Shown here in pieces: positions 15,944 through 16,660 of a DNA stretch of 16,660 nt. The position numbers and the translations under genes were made by a program. Positions within the stretch are counted from its first letter, which is position 1. Each line of letters starts with the position of its first letter. The notes beneath the pieces were generated by a model. The model was not told the DNA's origin and did no database searches. It saw only the letters and a program-made list of their open reading frames with translations. The DNA lies in NCBI GenBank assembly GCA_038212325.1, contig JBBQUQ010000074.1, forward strand, positions 1-16,660. Direction: 5' to 3'. The DNA is from CAIVAT01 sp038212325 (GTDB lineage Bacteria > Bacteroidota > Bacteroidia > Bacteroidales > FEN-979).

Positions 15944-16660
15944 ATGAAACACAAACCAGCCGGATTTAACTCAACGCTTGTTCACGGAACCGGACAAAAA
16001 GACCCATTAGGCAGTGTAATTACACCGATTTACCAAACGTCGACGTTCGCTTTTAAGAATGCAGACCATGGAGCAGCCTGTTTTGCAGGTGAAAGTGATG
16101 GATACATTTACACACGCATCGGGAATCCGACCGTGCGTGACCTTGAAAAAACAATCGCCATGCTGGAGCATGGCTTCGACGGCATTGGCTGCTCATCGGG
16201 GATGGGTGCTGTCAGCACCATTTACATGGCATACCTTGGTGCCGGAAAGCATATCCTGAGCCACAATGCCGTTTATGGCCCGGCCCGGGGCCTTATTGAG
16301 GGTGCCTTTTCAAAGTTTGGGGTTGAGTCGACCTACGTGGATACGACCGACCTGGAACAGGTCAAATCTGCCATCCGGCCAAACACGGCGCTGATCTACC
16401 TTGAAACACCGGCCAATCCTACCATCGGGATATCTGATATACCGGCCATCTGCGAACTTGCTCATGCGCATAACATCACGGTTTGTGTAGACAATACTTT
16501 TTGCAGCCCTTACCTGCAGACTCCGCTCGACCTTGGAGCTGACATTGTGGTGCATTCACTCACCAAATTTCTGAATGGGCATGCCGACATTGTCGGAGGT
16601 ATAATTGTTACAAAAACGGAAGCCGATTATAAAAAAATACGCCCTGTCATGGTTACGATG
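15944..16660 (+). CDS. Cys/Met-metabolism PLP-dependent enzyme (trans-sulfuration family), 3'-truncated by window end
   Basis: These are the first 239 residues of a protein normally ~380-400 aa; the frame is open to the window edge. It belongs to the family of cystathionine gamma-synthase, cystathionine gamma-lyase and methionine gamma-lyase, cytoplasmic tetramers acting on sulfur amino acids. Signatures are TPIYQTSTF, YIYTRIGNPT (Tyr56, Arg58 for phosphate binding), CSSGMGA, the substrate-site Tyr111 in VYGP, ETPANPT, VDNTF and HSLTKFLNGH with the PLP lysine Lys208. Numbering runs three behind Pseudomonas putida methionine gamma-lyase (Tyr59, Arg61, Tyr114, Lys211), showing gapless alignment. 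Where that enzyme has Cys116 this one has Pro113, so methionine gamma-lyase activity should not be assumed. ATG 15944 gives the expected N-terminus. It may be cotranscribed with the OsmC gene. Confidence 0.92.
   Translation, partial: MKHKPAGFNSTLVHGTGQKDPLGSVITPIYQTSTFAFKNADHGAACFAGESDGYIYTRIGNPTVRDLEKTIAMLEHGFDGIGCSSGMGAVSTIYMAYLGAGKHILSHNAVYGPARGLIEGAFSKFGVESTYVDTTDLEQVKSAIRPNTALIYLETPANPTIGISDIPAICELAHAHNITVCVDNTFCSPYLQTPLDLGADIVVHSLTKFLNGHADIVGGIIVTKTEADYKKIRPVMVTM

Overview
The window looks like chromosomal DNA of a Bacteroidota (Bacteroidetes) bacterium, most likely an environmental, Bacteroidales-like lineage. The evidence is: two very large secreted proteins built of PKD/Ig-like repeats and ending in FISUMP domains; an IgGFc-binding-type N-terminal domain; a secreted tricorn-type protease; near absence of Shine-Dalgarno sequences; and several exact matches to the Bacteroidota -7 promoter element TAnnTTTG. 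No rRNA, tRNA, CRISPR array, insertion sequence or phage gene was found.

Layout. (1) Positions 47-8390, minus strand: two tandem giant surface or secreted protein genes, 1466 and 1248 aa. Their last ~370-390 residues are paralogous (Ig-like domain, a second Ig-like domain with a GGTP motif, then FISUMP). The 1248-aa protein also carries four exact-length 71-residue repeats. (2) Positions 8421-9920, plus strand: an aspartase/fumarase-superfamily lyase, divergent from the surface genes across only 30 bp. (3) Positions 9949-15216, minus strand: a tricorn-family protease followed by a GT-C membrane glycosyltransferase, probably one transcription unit. (4) Positions 15459-16660, plus strand: an OsmC-family protein, then the first 239 codons of a trans-sulfuration PLP enzyme (methionine gamma-lyase / cystathionine gamma-lyase type), cut by the window end.

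The most interesting structure is not a gene. Two 42-bp arrays, each of six 7-bp units built on the pentamer GTCAC (or its complement GTGAC), lie 2.5 kb apart. One is intergenic, between the protease and glycosyltransferase genes. The other lies inside the lyase gene, where its 42 bp add exactly 14 in-frame codons just before the catalytic SS loop; removing them restores nearly the normal family spacing. A third array, of 8-bp units (TGGTGAAA), sits just past the end of the first surface gene, and a degenerate 17-bp duplication precedes the PLP-enzyme gene. The region therefore seems shaped by short tandem-repeat elements, one of which has become part of a protein.

No coherent multi-gene defence or biosynthetic system is visible. 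The genes read as housekeeping metabolism, cell-surface and proteolysis functions placed side by side.
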